DNA of 64,000 nucleotides from Vicugna pacos (Eukaryota > Chordata > Mammalia > Artiodactyla > Camelidae): assembly GCF_048564905.1 (NCBI RefSeq), contig NC_132995.1:63852639-63916638 (forward strand). The letters are read 5' to 3'. The notes under the pieces are model-generated. The model made no database searches and was not told the origin of the DNA. It saw nothing but the letters and a program-made list of their open reading frames with translations. Each line of letters opens with the position of its first letter. Within the stretch, counting starts at the first letter, position 1. Of the stretch, positions 13,340 to 23,640 are shown piece after piece. A program made the position numbers and the translations under genes.

Positions 13340-13770
13340 ACCACATGAGAAGAATAACTCTAAAAAGGACCGAGGAAAGCTTTTTGGAAGCGAGGACATC
13401 TGTACTGCGCCTTGAAGGATGGGTAAATCTTATTAGGCTAATCAAGAAAAGGCACTCCAGTCATGGGAAATGGCTCGAGTAAAAGCAAGGAGGTGGGGAT
13501 GCAGAGCAAGTGGGCACAGGTGGGTTAGGAGTAGGAAAGAGAAATCTAAGAAGGTACTAAATTGTGAGGGACTCTATGCATGTGGCTGAAGCAGTACTTG
13601 GCCTTGCATTCAGATAAAGAGGAACCTTGGAATTTTTTCAACAAAGGAATAGCAAAGTCAGATCTGTGCGTTAGGAAGATAAACTGGCAGCAACGTATAG
13701 GGCAGGACAGATGAAAGTCACTGCTGAAACTCCAGAAACCACTACTGAATAGGAAGCCCTCTCTCCTCAT
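13340..13770 (-). mobile_element. L2 LINE fragment, antisense
   Basis: Antisense L2 pattern: 'cttgaaggatgggtaa', 'ggcactccagtcatggg' and 'aggaatagcaaagtcagatc'. Ancient. The open frames on both strands here are not genes. Confidence 0.5.
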
Positions 13771-14189
13771 CTCACAACTCCAAGCAAACTGGTTTGCACA
13801 TAATCGATGTTAGCAAACTTTTTGGATTTCTTGCCTGGGAAGAAGATGATAACTATGAAGCAGCAAGGAATCCTGTAACAGCGAGAAAACCAGACTTTAA
13901 TATATTTCTGCTCTATGCTAAAGAATATATTCATATTCAGCTAAATAACTCAGGAAAGTCTAACTCTAAATTTTTTACTGTTTTTATACAGATGATAAAA
14001 GGGATATTGAAAGCGTTATGTGATTTATAAAGTACTGACAGGAAGACAACTGTCCTGAAAGAAGGGTTGAAATATCTATGCATAGTTCACGACAAAACAG
14101 CACAGCACATACAGGCATCTAAAAGGAAGGATTATGTCTCTACAAATGGAATCCAAAGACCTGGAGGAGATTTAAACAAACACACTGAA

Positions 14190-14430
14190 GCAATTCAGCA
14201 TGTGCTTTGGGATCAGGCCATGGTCTGAATCTCAGCATAGTGACTTATTAGTTATACGATCTTGAGCTAGTTAAATTCTCAGTGCTGGTTTGGGCATAAC
14301 GATATCTATCCAACATGTGTCATGATGATGATTAGAGATATGATTTATAAAAAGCACCTCAGTGCCTGGCTCTGATACTTAACAAAAGTACTCAGTATGG
14401 TAGTAACAATGATAATTGCTATTGTTATTA
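14190..14430 (+). mobile_element. MIR SINE fragment
   Basis: A diverged sense-strand MIR: 'tctgaatctcagc...gtgacttattagttat', then 'cgatcttgagctagtt', then an AT-rich tail. Confidence 0.5.
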
Positions 14431-14858
14431 TAAAAAAGAACATGTCTTTTAGAATCAACTTGAATACTAGTCTTAATCTATGTCAGGTTTTCAATTTAAA
14501 AATTTCAGAGGACTAATTACCAAATTTTTATCTTTTAGGTAAATCTTAGAAATAGTTTATGCTTAAGAACAAGGCCATTAAAAAAACTACTATATCCCAC
14601 CTTTGCTTTAATTAGCCTAGTACCAAGTCTGAGATTTATATTAAAATGTAATATTTGTAACACTGTCTGGTTTAATAACAGAAGGAAATACAACCAAACT
14701 GCTTACCTAGCCAAAGAGGATTTGGAGGGAATGCCTCTACACCAGTAACACACAACTTTTCACATTGTATCTGCTCCACTCCTTATATTATAATGGCCTG
14801 AGAAAGAGTTTGCCAGACGGAATCCATGGTAATGCGCAAAGAAGAGCAGGTATGAGAC

Positions 14859-14884
14859 TACCGCGAGACAGACAGACACAGACA

Positions 14885-14915
<31 letters not shown>
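14859..14915. repeat. (CAGA)n/(CA)n microsatellite
   Basis: 'gacagacagacacagacagaca' grades into about 18 CA units and ends in 'acacgcgtc'. Confidence 0.95.
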
Positions 14916-14917
<2 letters not shown>

Positions 14918-15699
14918 GTCAACCAACAGCGATCCTCCCTTTTTAACGTTGCTTACTGACAATTAACCAAAGATGCTTCTTGAATAATGACAAGAAAAGC
15001 AAAAGTGGAATTTATCAGGTAATCACATTGGTGGTTATCAGGCCGCAAATCTTCTGTGCACCCTTCTAAAGTGGCAGCTTGAAAATTCAGCTTCCCACAC
15101 ACGCCACCAGACTCCGATACAAGCCGACCGAAAGGAAAGCCAAGAATCTACTTCGTTTAACTCCACAAGAGGGTTAAATTATGCATTAAGGAAAATAAAA
15201 TTTCCATCCCTACTCGTTTTCTTTGAGAGTTCAAATGATACCAGTTAAAATGAGCTCACTGGTTATCACTGATACAAGGAAAGGACAAATTTTCTGTCTG
15301 TTACTATTCGAAGATATTCTATAGGTTTTCAGGAAAGGGCTTTCTTAACATTCCACGTTTGCGAAAACCTTCTGCAGCAACTACCCATTTCTACGGTAAA
15401 TCGACAAGTTGGTGCCTCAAAGTTCATGAATTTCAAAATGGTAAGTGCAGGTGTCTGACAAAGACTGCCCGCTTTAGACAGCAAACTCACGACCACACGC
15501 GAACGCGATCTGCCTCGGATTTAATTAATTCCACAGGGTTTCGGATTTTTAATCTACTGTTTGTTTCTTACACTCAGAATACATGATAAGTCGTTGTGTT
15601 CTATCATACTTTTTTATTAAAAAAAAAACTAAGGAATGAAGCTCTTAAGATTTACTCTCATTTTAAAATCTCCAACCTGAAAGCAACTAAGCGCTCGAA

Positions 15700-16380
15700 C
15701 TGGAGCGGGCTGCTCTTCACCCCGAGTTTCTGGTTTCTTGACGCCGGCCCCCGCGACCACCCCCCTGCCTCCCTCCCGGAACAAAGGAGCCCGCCCCCGA
15801 CTCCCACACACGCCCCCGACCCCCACACACGCCCCCTCCCCGTCGCCTCCCTCCGCCGGGCGCCCACAAACGCCCCTCCGAACTCACCTCCCCGCGGGCC
15901 GGCGAGTCTGGGGAGCGCGGCGGACGCGGCGAAGCTGCAGCAGCTGCCGCCTCGGCGACGGGCCGGTGACTGCGGCCCTTCCTCCCCGCGGCGGGTCCGC
16001 GGCAGAAGCACCGCTGGAGGCCGGCGCGCACCCCCGCCCCCAAGGGTCACGTGGGCCAGAGCTCCGGGCTCTCCCGGTGTCCGCCGCGCGTCCGCCGCCA
16101 CTCAAGGGCCCTGCGGCGCCGCCCGCCCGCTGCCACGCCCCTCCTGTGCGCCTGCGCCCCAGCTGCAGGCGCTCCCATTCAAACGGACGACGCCCCGCGT
16201 CTTTCGGACTCGCCAATGGCCGGCGCGGGAGGCGGGGCCGGGCCAGGCGATCCGCACGGGCCTCCGCTGTCCAGGACGGGCTGGGGAGTGCGTGCCAGAC
16301 TCGGGGGGACCCTGGGGCACTTGGTCCTCCGCTGCCCCGGGGTCTGTCCTCAGCCACCGAATTGAGTTGCTCTCCTGCCC
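15700..16380. promoter_or_regulatory. GPSM2: CpG-island promoter of GPSM2
   Basis: This is the only strongly GC- and CpG-rich block in the window. It contains a TCACGTG E-box (about 16047-16053), an NRF1-like 'tgcgcctgcgcc' near 16146, GC boxes such as 'ggcggggc' near 16231 and a CCAAT box ('gccaatggc', about 16211). No TATA box is evident. The exon 1 donor on the minus strand sits inside it, and exon 2 with the GPSM2 start codon lies 10 kb downstream on that strand. CpG promoters often also fire divergently; whether a plus-strand transcript starts here cannot be told from sequence. Confidence 0.85.
15888..16100 (-). other. GPSM2: GPSM2 exon 1 (untranslated), approximate 5' end
   Basis: On the minus strand a consensus donor GAG|GTGAGT ends an exon at 15888 inside the CpG island. 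The transcription start is not visible, and the 16100 boundary is an estimate. Long open frames on both strands of this block come from the scarcity of stop codons in GC-rich DNA and are not evidence of protein. Confidence 0.55.
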
Positions 16381-17039
16381 TCCTGTTTCTTCTTCACACA
16401 CTGAAGGGCGGGCCGATAAATACTGTCCAGAAAGAGTCCTTCAGAGATGGTCTAACCTAGACCCTTTTAAAAGATGGGCATCCCAAACAAGCGCCGCCTG
16501 CCCTGGAGGCTTGGTCCCGGCCTGGAGAATGAGTCTCCCAGCGGCATTTGCAGGATGTTTAAGGAAAAGAGGTCTCTGTGAAAGGAACAGAGGGACCCGT
16601 GTGAAAGTCTGAACAAGGCTGCCTTAGTTCTTGAGGCTATGTCACAGTTCTGGCGTTCCCAGCTGCTAAAAAAGCAAACTTGTGTTGACTGCAGAATCGC
16701 TGGTTCCCGGGAAAATTGGGTGGCAGTTTTGCTCAGTTTCAAGCAGCTACATTCTAAATGCATTGGGAAAGTTTATTTCCATTCACTTTCTCTCCACATC
16801 AAGTTAACCAAAAAATAGATCTGTTTGTTCTTCACAAAAATACTGTTGTCTCTCTGGGCTAAAGAATCTGATGAATTTAATTAGATTATTTCTCAAATAG
16901 ATATTTCTTTACTGCAATGAAAGGTAAATGTTTTTTACAGGCATAAAGATGTACTAACACCAGTTTCAGTTTCTCTCTGAGTAATGGCCATAACCAGTGA
17001 TCCAAGCAACATTTCTCTTATTGGGAACATATTCTGGCA

Positions 17040-17290
17040 AACTGGTTAAATAACAGCTTTGTCATCAAACTGGACCTGGATTTGAGTTCTACCTTTGCCA
17101 CTTGCTGGTTGATTGACCTTGAACTAGTTTTCCTTATCCTCTTTAGCCTTAGTTTCTTTAGCTGTAAAAGACAAAATAGTATAATCTCTTTTAATATGTA
17201 AGGGTGGTTGTGGTACTTCAGCGAGGTAAATGTTGTTAAATGGTTAACATAATGTCTGACCACTCAATAAATGGTACCTATTATCATTAT
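17040..17290 (+). mobile_element. MIR SINE, nearly full length
   Basis: Sense MIR order is clear: 'gagttctacctttgccactt', 'gattgaccttgaactag', 'cttagtttctttagctgtaaaa' and 'cactcaataaatggtacc'. Confidence 0.8.
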
Positions 17291-17569
17291 TATCAACAAC
17301 TACCCTTAATATCAGGTGCTTATAAACAACTGAATCAGCTGGCTGTACTATTTCAGAGGTAAGTATTATAATCCCTTCTTACTTATAAATTCTTTTTTGG
17401 GTGTTGATATGAAAGCCACAAAGGAAATACAGTAGACCAACTTCAGCATGAATAAATGAATCATTATTTCCCCCTTGAAAATCTTCTCTTATACCTGAGA
17501 CTTTCTATCACTGATAATAGTTATGTCCATCTTACTCAAGTTGAATTATCTTTTAAAGTATCTTTTAAG

Positions 17570-17895
17570 AGGTATAGATCAGATTATGTCACTCTCCTCC
17601 TTGAAAACCTTCAGTGACTTCTCATTTGATTTAAAATGAAATCTAAATTCCCTACCATGGCCCATAAAGCCCAAAGCATCATGCCCTGCCCACCTCTTCA
17701 CTCTCCTGCATTCCTCCCTCTTGCTGGCTCACTTCCCTCCAAGTACACAGGACATTCCTCAGACCCTAGAATAGACTAAGATTCAGGGTTCTCTCAGGGC
17801 CTTCTCCTTGGCAGTTCCCCCTGCCAAGTTTATTTCCCCAGACTCTTTAAATGGCTGGCTTCTTTTCAGCCCTCAGCTTTTAGCTTATTCATCAC
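17570..17895 (+). mobile_element. L2 LINE 3' fragment, sense
   Basis: L2 sense landmarks: 'cagattatgtcactctcctc', 'catggcccataaagccc', 'tctcagggccttctcc' and 'atggctggcttcttttcagc'. It is followed directly by an L2 piece in the opposite direction. Confidence 0.8.
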
Positions 17896-18450
17896 AGTAT
17901 TCAGCAAGTATTTACTCAGTTTTTGCTATGTGTCAGGAACTGTTCCAGGTTCTGGGAATATAATAATGAGCAAGACAGAACACAGCCCCTGCTCTCATGG
18001 AATTCAATTAAAATAAATAACAAGAAAAGTATCAGGGTGTGATAGGTCGCAGGCAGAGAATTCAAGGTAAGATGAGAAGAGCTGGAATGACTGCTTTACG
18101 CTGGGGGTCAAGGTAAGAGAGGCCCCTCTGAGAGGACGGATTCAAACTGAGATTTTAATTACAAAAAGGAGCCAACTTTCAAGCAAAGCTCAGGGAAGAA
18201 CACATTAGGCAAAGGAAACAGCTAATATAAGGCCTAAAGCGAAAGCCTGTGAGGACAAGCTTTGTGGGTTTGAGAAACTGGAAGGAGGCCACTGTGGCTT
18301 AAATGCAGTGAGAGAGAGGAGAGCATACAGCTTGAAGTCACACCCGGTCATGTCAGCCCTTGTAAACCAGGGGAGGGCGTTTGGGCTTTATTTTCTCAAT
18401 GTTTTAGAAGCCAGTGGAAGATTTGAAACATGGGAGTAACTTCATCTGTT
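17896..18450 (-). mobile_element. L2 LINE 3' fragment, antisense
   Basis: It opens with the reversed L2 3' end ('cagcaagtatttactcag...atgtgtcaggaactgttcc'), then 'cccctgctctcatggaattc', 'ggaaggaggccactgtggct' and 'agccagtggaag'. It abuts the sense copy to form a tail-to-tail L2 pair. Confidence 0.75.
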
Positions 18451-19010
18451 TATACTGTGAAACAAAGCCAGAATTCAAGACATTCTATAAGACAGCTAGC
18501 TCACATTCTTCATAAACGTCATTGTCATGAAAAACAAACCAAAAAAGGTTAAATCTTGATGGAGTTCTAAATCAGAGAGGAGAGAGGGAGAGAGGGAGAA
18601 GAAGGGAGAGACTATAAAAGACATTTAAGAAACAACTGGGGAAAGTTGAATATAGACTGTATATTAGATGATATTATAGAATTATTGTTAATTTTCTTAG
18701 ATACGACATGGAATTATGGTTATATAGGAGAATCTACTTTGAGAAGCTGCAAACTGAAATATTTAAGGATAAAAAGCCACGACTTCAGCCTCTTCAGTCT
18801 CTTTCCAGAAGACTACAAAAGAAAATTGCCTGTAATCAGCTTTAACATAAGATACAGGAGATATCTCTTCTGCCTTTTAAAAAAAGGCAATAATCTACTC
18901 TACCTGGCTTGTCTGAAAAACTCATGTGTATAATTTAAAGTGGTTTCAGTTTGGTTGTGCCCTCAGGCAACTGGCAAAGGTAAACCAAGTCATATTTAGA
19001 GAAACCCAAC

Positions 19011-19363
19011 TGCTGTAGACTGAATGTTGGTGTCCCCCCTAAATTCATATCTTTAAACCTAATCCCCAATGTGATGATATTTGAAGATAAGTCCTTTGGG
19101 AGGTAATTAGGTCCTGAGGGTGGAGCCCTCATGAATGAGATCAGTGCCCTTATAAAGGAGACCCCAGAGAGCAACCTCACCCCTTCCACCATGTGAGGAC
19201 TCAGTGAGGTGACAGCCCTCTGTGAACTAGGAAATGGGCCTCACTAGACACTGAATCTGCCGGCACCTTGATCTTGGGCCTCCAGCCTCCAGAACTGAGA
19301 AATAAATGTTTTGTTCAAGCAATCCAGTTTATGGTATTTTGTCAACCCAAATTGACTATGGCA
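19011..19363 (+). mobile_element. Solo LTR of an ERVL-MaLR element (MST/MLT1-like)
   Basis: It begins TG and ends CA, with typical MaLR text: 'gactgaatgttggtgtcccc', 'ggtggagccctcatgaatga', 'cttccaccatgtgagga' and 'cttgatcttgggcctcc'. A 5-bp target duplication 'ccaac' flanks it (19006-19010 and 19364-19368), as expected for ERVL. About 353 bp, complete as an LTR, with no internal region. Old retroviral fossil, probably from early placental mammals. Confidence 0.88.
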
Positions 19364-19559
19364 CCAACTTAGCCCAGACCCCTAACATTTCTACAGAAAA
19401 ATTTCCAAGACATGTAGTTCTGAATCAAATCACAAATAATACAAAAAAACAAGGCATCTTGTACAAGAATTAGCAGAAAAAAAGAAGGAAAAAAAAAAAA
19501 ACAGACAACAAAACCAAACACCTAAATACTTTGAAACTGGAATAGATTACATTCATAGA

Positions 19560-20450
19560 TTATAAATAGTCATAGACTTTTTAAAGAAATAAAAGATTGA
19601 AAATATAAATAAAGAACAAAGTTCTGCAAAAATGAGTGGACAGGTTTAAAAAAGAACCCAACAAAACTGCTAGACTTAAAAAAAAAACCAATAATTAGAA
19701 TTTAAAATTCAGTGGACAGGTTTAACAGCAGATTAGACATGCTGAAGAGAATGAGCAAATTGGAAGACAGACCTGAAACAAATGTGAGCAAGGCTTGTTC
19801 TAAATAATTTACATGTATTAATTCACTTAGTCCTTATACCAGTCAGGCTCCAGGTATAATCTTTAAACACTTTAAAGTCCTTAAATCAGTGATATGAAAC
19901 AAATCTCTTCATATAAAAAAGAATCATAAAGGAGAGAGTGAGAAGCTCTAACATATGTCCAATCGAAATGCTAAGATGAGAAGAGAAATAGACGATACTT
20001 TCAGTACGATTTTTAAAAAGAAAAAAGAAATTTACACCTAGACATGAGATAATGAACATACAGAGCACTGAAACCAAAGAAGCAACCTTAAAGCCACTGA
20101 GGAAGGAAGAACTGATTACCTCCGATGGAACAACAATTAGGCTGACAGGTGACTTGGTAATTGCAAACATGTAAGCCAGGAGAAGAATATCTTTGACATT
20201 ATGGTCAGAGAAATGACTATCAGCCTAGAATTATTTAACCAGTGGAAATGTCTTTCAATATGAGAACAAAATAAAGGTATTTTCAGGTAAACAAAAGCTG
20301 ATTTTGCCATCACAGACCCTCACTAACTAAAGCTATATATATTTTCCTTCAAGAAGGAAAATGATCTTGGATGGTTAGAGATGCAGGAAGGAAATAAAGA
20401 CCATATTAAGTGGTAAATATATAAATAAATATAAACAACTATTAGCTGAT
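19560..20450 (+). mobile_element. Old L1/HAL1 ORF1-region copy
   Basis: The sense strand follows ancient L1 ORF1 text: 'caacaattaggctgacagg', 'tcagcctagaattatttaacc' and 'gaaaatgatcttggatgg'. The frame is broken. A 111-bp unrelated segment interrupts it at 19784-19894. Confidence 0.7.
19784..19894 (-). repeat. Inverted copy A of a MIR-derived segment, flanked by a 10-bp direct repeat
   Basis: The core 19786-19868 matches, in reverse complement, the segment at 21163-21246 with only a few differences. Its middle 60 bases, including 'gtcaggctccaggtataat', carry about one mismatch. Both flanks carry 'tgaaacaaat' (19774-19783 and 19895-19904), as if the segment had inserted into the surrounding L1. 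Confidence 0.8.
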
Positions 20451-20459
20451 ATCATTGCT

Positions 20460-20590
20460 CTTTCTTGCCTGTAAATACATTCACTCATATTCAACGACAC
20501 ATATGTTGAAATGCCTATTACGTGCCAAACACTATGCTGGGTGCTAGGGACACAGCAATGGGGTTCTCTACTGCACCATCGCCACACTAC
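20460..20590 (-). mobile_element. L2 3' end fragment, antisense
   Basis: 'cattcactcatattcaacg...gcctattacgtgccaaacactatgctgggtgct' is the reversed L2 3' terminus. Confidence 0.65.
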
Positions 20591-21097
20591 TAGATGAACC
20601 CCTGGTGTTGACGCTACTGACAGGCTGCCTTTAGCATTTTCCAGCGCTTTAAAGAAGAGACGGAAAAATGAGTGTGCATAGCCTTACAGCCCGCAGGGTT
20701 GTTAGGACAGACCAAGCTTAGCTTTTTTTTCCCCAAAGCTAAAAACTTTTCTCTGAGTTATAAATGACACCACTGAGTCAAGGCAAATTTGAATAACCAG
20801 GTAGATAACACCTGTTGCTTCCCTTTTCAATAAGTCTGTCAGAGAACAACAATGCTCCCTTGACTAAAAGAAAGCCAGAATGTTGGGTGTGGAGGTTCCT
20901 CAGCAAACATGTGGACTTGGTAGCTCCACCTTTCAGAGTTAAAAAGAAAAAAATGAAAGGGAAGGAGCTTTCCAAAGAAATACCCAAGAAAGGGGGCATG
21001 GAAAGGAGACTTCAAAATACAAGGGAAACAGGCCATTATCAGGCTTAATCTTTGAAACTGAGTCTTTGAAATCTTTGAAATGTAGAGTGAATCAGTC

Positions 21098-21358
21098 GAT
21101 AATAATAGCTAAGATTCATTGATGCTAAATATGCAATAGGCACTGTTCTAAGCACTTTACATGTTTAAGGATTATACCTGGAGCCTGACTGGTATAAGGA
21201 CTAAATGAATTAATACATGTAAATTGTTTAGGACAAGGCCTTATTCATAATAAATATTAGATAATTTTTGCTTTTCCTATGATTTTGATTAGTATTTAAT
21301 CTTCCCAACAACCCTATGAAGTAGGTACTAATATCATCCCCATTTTACAGAATCTTAG
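21098..21358 (-). mobile_element. MIR SINE, antisense, interrupted
   Basis: The outer parts read as antisense MIR ('ataatagctaagattcattg', 'cactgttctaagcactttac' and then, after the gap, 'tttaatcttcccaacaaccc'). Between about 21164 and 21292 lies a foreign block that reads as sense MIR plus the segment shared with 19.8 kb. Confidence 0.75.
21143..21246 (+). repeat. Inverted copy B of the MIR-derived segment
   Basis: Partner of the copy at 19784-19894. Because it crosses a MIR-to-MIR junction, its own ends are partly complementary ('gttctaagcactttacatgt' against 'acatgtaaattgtttagga'), so it can fold back on itself. Confidence 0.8.
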
Positions 21359-21824
21359 CTTGGTTTCCTAGAAGCAGATCCTAAGACAGGCACTTGGATA
21401 CAAATGATTTCTTGAAGGAGTGCTTTTCCCAGAGGAAGCTGTAGGGAAGAGAGTAAAACAGGATAGGGAATAAAAAAGAGCTGAGCAAGGAAATCTTAGC
21501 CTTGGTCTGAGTCATTGAGAGAGGGCTTTAGAGTCTAGAGCATAAATTTCACCATAGACTAGGATTAGCCCCCAATTTAGAGGAAAGCGCTGGCTTTTTG
21601 TTCCCCTGCATCGGGATGTGGTGGAACAGAACTTGTTCAGGTGTGGCAGCTCGGTCTAGTGCAAACTCTACAGAGCGGCTGGGGGGTTAGCTGTAATTCC
21701 TAGTAGCCAACCTCGCTCACAGCAGCTGGGAGACGAGTGTTCTGTTCAGTAAAGGGCCTCTGAGCAGGGCATCCAAACGTCATCCACCACAGCTGGTAAA
21801 CAGCAGAGCCAGTGTCTCCTGCCT

Positions 21825-21853
21825 CCCACCCCCACCCCCCACCCCCACCCCCA
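21825..21853. repeat. C-rich (CCCCCA)n tract
   Basis: Several runs of 4-6 C separated by A. The minus strand has enough G-runs for a G-quadruplex. Confidence 0.9.
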
Positions 21854-22084
21854 TGCGGCCTCTCCTGAAGTCAAAGGAAAATGATAAATGGAGACATATG
21901 TGACTGACAAAGGGTTGGTACTAACTACTTAGCATTTAAAGAGTTCTTACAATGAAAGAACCCAACAGAAAAAAAGGCAACAATCTGATAGAAAGGCAAA
22001 GGACAAGGACCAGCACTTTACAATGAAACTTCAAGAGACCACAATGAGCCCACATATGAACTTCAGTTTCACCAGCGTTTAAAT

Positions 22085-22860
22085 AAATGCAAATTAAAAC
22101 CATAGGACACCTATTTTGCCTATTAGATTGCAGATTGTAAAGAATGGTAATATTGTTCATAAGGGTATGATGAAATTAGTCCTCTCACGTGCTGATCTTG
22201 GGACTGGAAATTGATATAACCATTTTGGAAAGAAATTTTATAATATATATATCAAAAGCTTCAGTAACTCTTGACCAAATAATTCCATTTTTTAGGACTT
22301 TACCTACATAAATGATCAAACAAGTGTGCAAAACAAATGAACTAGATGTTCATCACATTCACTTCACAATCATAAAAAAAATTTTTTAATTGAAGTATAG
22401 TTGACTTACCATGTTGTGTTAGTTTCTGGTGTACAGCAAAATGATTCAGTTATACATGCATACATTTTCTTTTTCATATTCTTTTTCCATTATGATCTAT
22501 TACAGGATATTAAATATAGTTCTCTGTGCTATACAGTAGGACTTTGTTGTTCATAATCATTTTTAACATGGAAACATTAGCCACAATTACATGTCCAGAG
22601 GATTGGTGAAAACAGTTCTTGTTCACCCATACAATGGAATATTATGCAGCCATGAAAATGATGGCTTACATATACACTGGTTGACACAGAAAGATATTCT
22701 CAATGTACTGGATTGAGTTCCTTGAGGAGAAGATTATGAAACACTATAAATGTTAACATGGCCTAACACATTTTACAGTGTATTTGTTACTTTTTAATAC
22801 TGTTTGTCATTAAAAAACTAGTCATATTGTGGATAATAGATAAATGACCAAAGTACTGAG
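22085..22860 (+). mobile_element. Old L1M 3' portion, split by a younger L1
   Basis: Sense L1 text: 'atgcaaattaaaaccatagg', 'aattgatataaccattttgg' and 'acaatggaatattatgcagc'. It is interrupted at 22374-22549 by an antisense L1 3' end. Confidence 0.75.
22374..22549 (-). mobile_element. L1 3' end, antisense, inserted in L1M
   Basis: Poly-T start, then 'aattgaagtatagttgactt', 'gtttctggtgtacagc' and 'gttctctgtgctatacag', which is a reversed cetartiodactyl L1 3' UTR. An 11-bp flanking duplication 'ttca(c/t)aatcat' (22363-22373 and 22550-22560) differs at one base. Confidence 0.85.
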
Positions 22861-22879
22861 ATAATTCACAAATGAAGAA

Positions 22880-23640
22880 ATAAAAATGGCTAATAAATAT
22901 ATAAAGAATGTCCAATCATACCAGTATCAAAGTCCTGCAAATTAAAACAACATTGAATTTTTTTTTTAATTGATGGAGATTTTTTAAAATGTTACTGTTC
23001 AGTGTTGCAGAGTATATATCAGTATATCACTCCCAGGTTGCTGATGGGAATATATGCTTGTATAGATTTTTTGAATTCAATTTGGTTTATATAGTAAGAG
23101 TATTAAAATATTTATACTCTGTCCTAATACTGTCTCACCTAAGCATATATCCAGAGGAAATAATTTAAAATACAAACAAGAATATTTACTGTTATGTTAT
23201 TTTAAAACATTAAAAACCTGGATACAACCTAAATGTCTATCATTAAGGAAATGACTGATTACAGTCTCGCTGTATAGTGGATAGAACTATTTTTAAGTTT
23301 ATTTATTTATTTTTTTTTAGAGGGGGTGCTGGGGATTGAACCCAGGACCTCATGCATGCTAAGCATGTGCTCTACCACTTGAGCCATACCCTCCCCCAAC
23401 TATTTTTAAAAGGTATTTATTTTAAAGCTCTTAATATGATGGGGAAATGTTCTTGGTGTTAAGTGAAAAACATGTTGCACAATTATTTGTATATTATGAC
23501 CCCAGCTATGTAAGATATGTTTAATAAACACTAGAAAGAATAGTGCTGAAGCACTGTGACTCTTTACACTTTTCTCTACTTTTCACATTTTCTGTAATAA
23601 GCAGAAAAACATAAAAGAATTTTTTAAAAGTTTAAAAACT
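22880..23640 (+). mobile_element. Old L1M 3' portion, split by a SINE
   Basis: Sense L1 text includes 'catatatccagaggaaataa' and 'gatacaacctaaatgtctat'. A camelid tRNA SINE sits inside it at 23297-23397. Confidence 0.65.
23297..23397 (-). mobile_element. Camelid tRNA-Ala-derived SINE
   Basis: On the minus strand 23397-23321 reads as a near-complete tRNA-Ala(AGC)-like sequence: an A-box-like 'tggctcaagtggtag', an anticodon region 'cttagcatg' and the B-box 'gggttcaatcccc'. A T-rich stretch at its left is the reversed A-tail. A perfect 12-bp target duplication 'aactatttttaa' flanks it (23285-23296 and 23398-23409). Best single marker of camelid origin. Confidence 0.93.

Larger units (their letters stand above)
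5828..15887 (-). other. GPSM2: GPSM2 intron 1
   Basis: About 10 kb between the inferred exon 2 acceptor and the exon 1 donor. It contains old L1 pieces (6.4-7.2 kb), a compound microsatellite (7.2-7.34 kb), a Tigger-type DNA transposon (9.1-9.3 kb), a 70-bp L1 tail (11.1 kb), L2 and MIR fragments (13.3-14.4 kb) and a CA repeat (14.87 kb). The stretches 7.35-9.09, 9.31-11.1 and 11.2-13.3 kb are AT-rich, and I see no exon or named repeat in them. Confidence 0.6.

Noticed and set aside
14859-14915. Short regular repeats as a CRISPR-like array
   Set aside because: It is a CA/CAGA microsatellite in a mammalian genome, with no unique spacers.
15596-16612. Open frames of up to 338 codons on both strands
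   Set aside because: They overlap the CpG island, where stop codons are rare. The products are Pro/Arg/Ala-rich in all frames, no family is recognisable, and the GPSM2 exon 1 donor lies within them.
23321-23397. A genuine tRNA-Ala gene
   Set aside because: An A-tail and a perfect target duplication show it is a SINE insertion, although the head is very tRNA-like.
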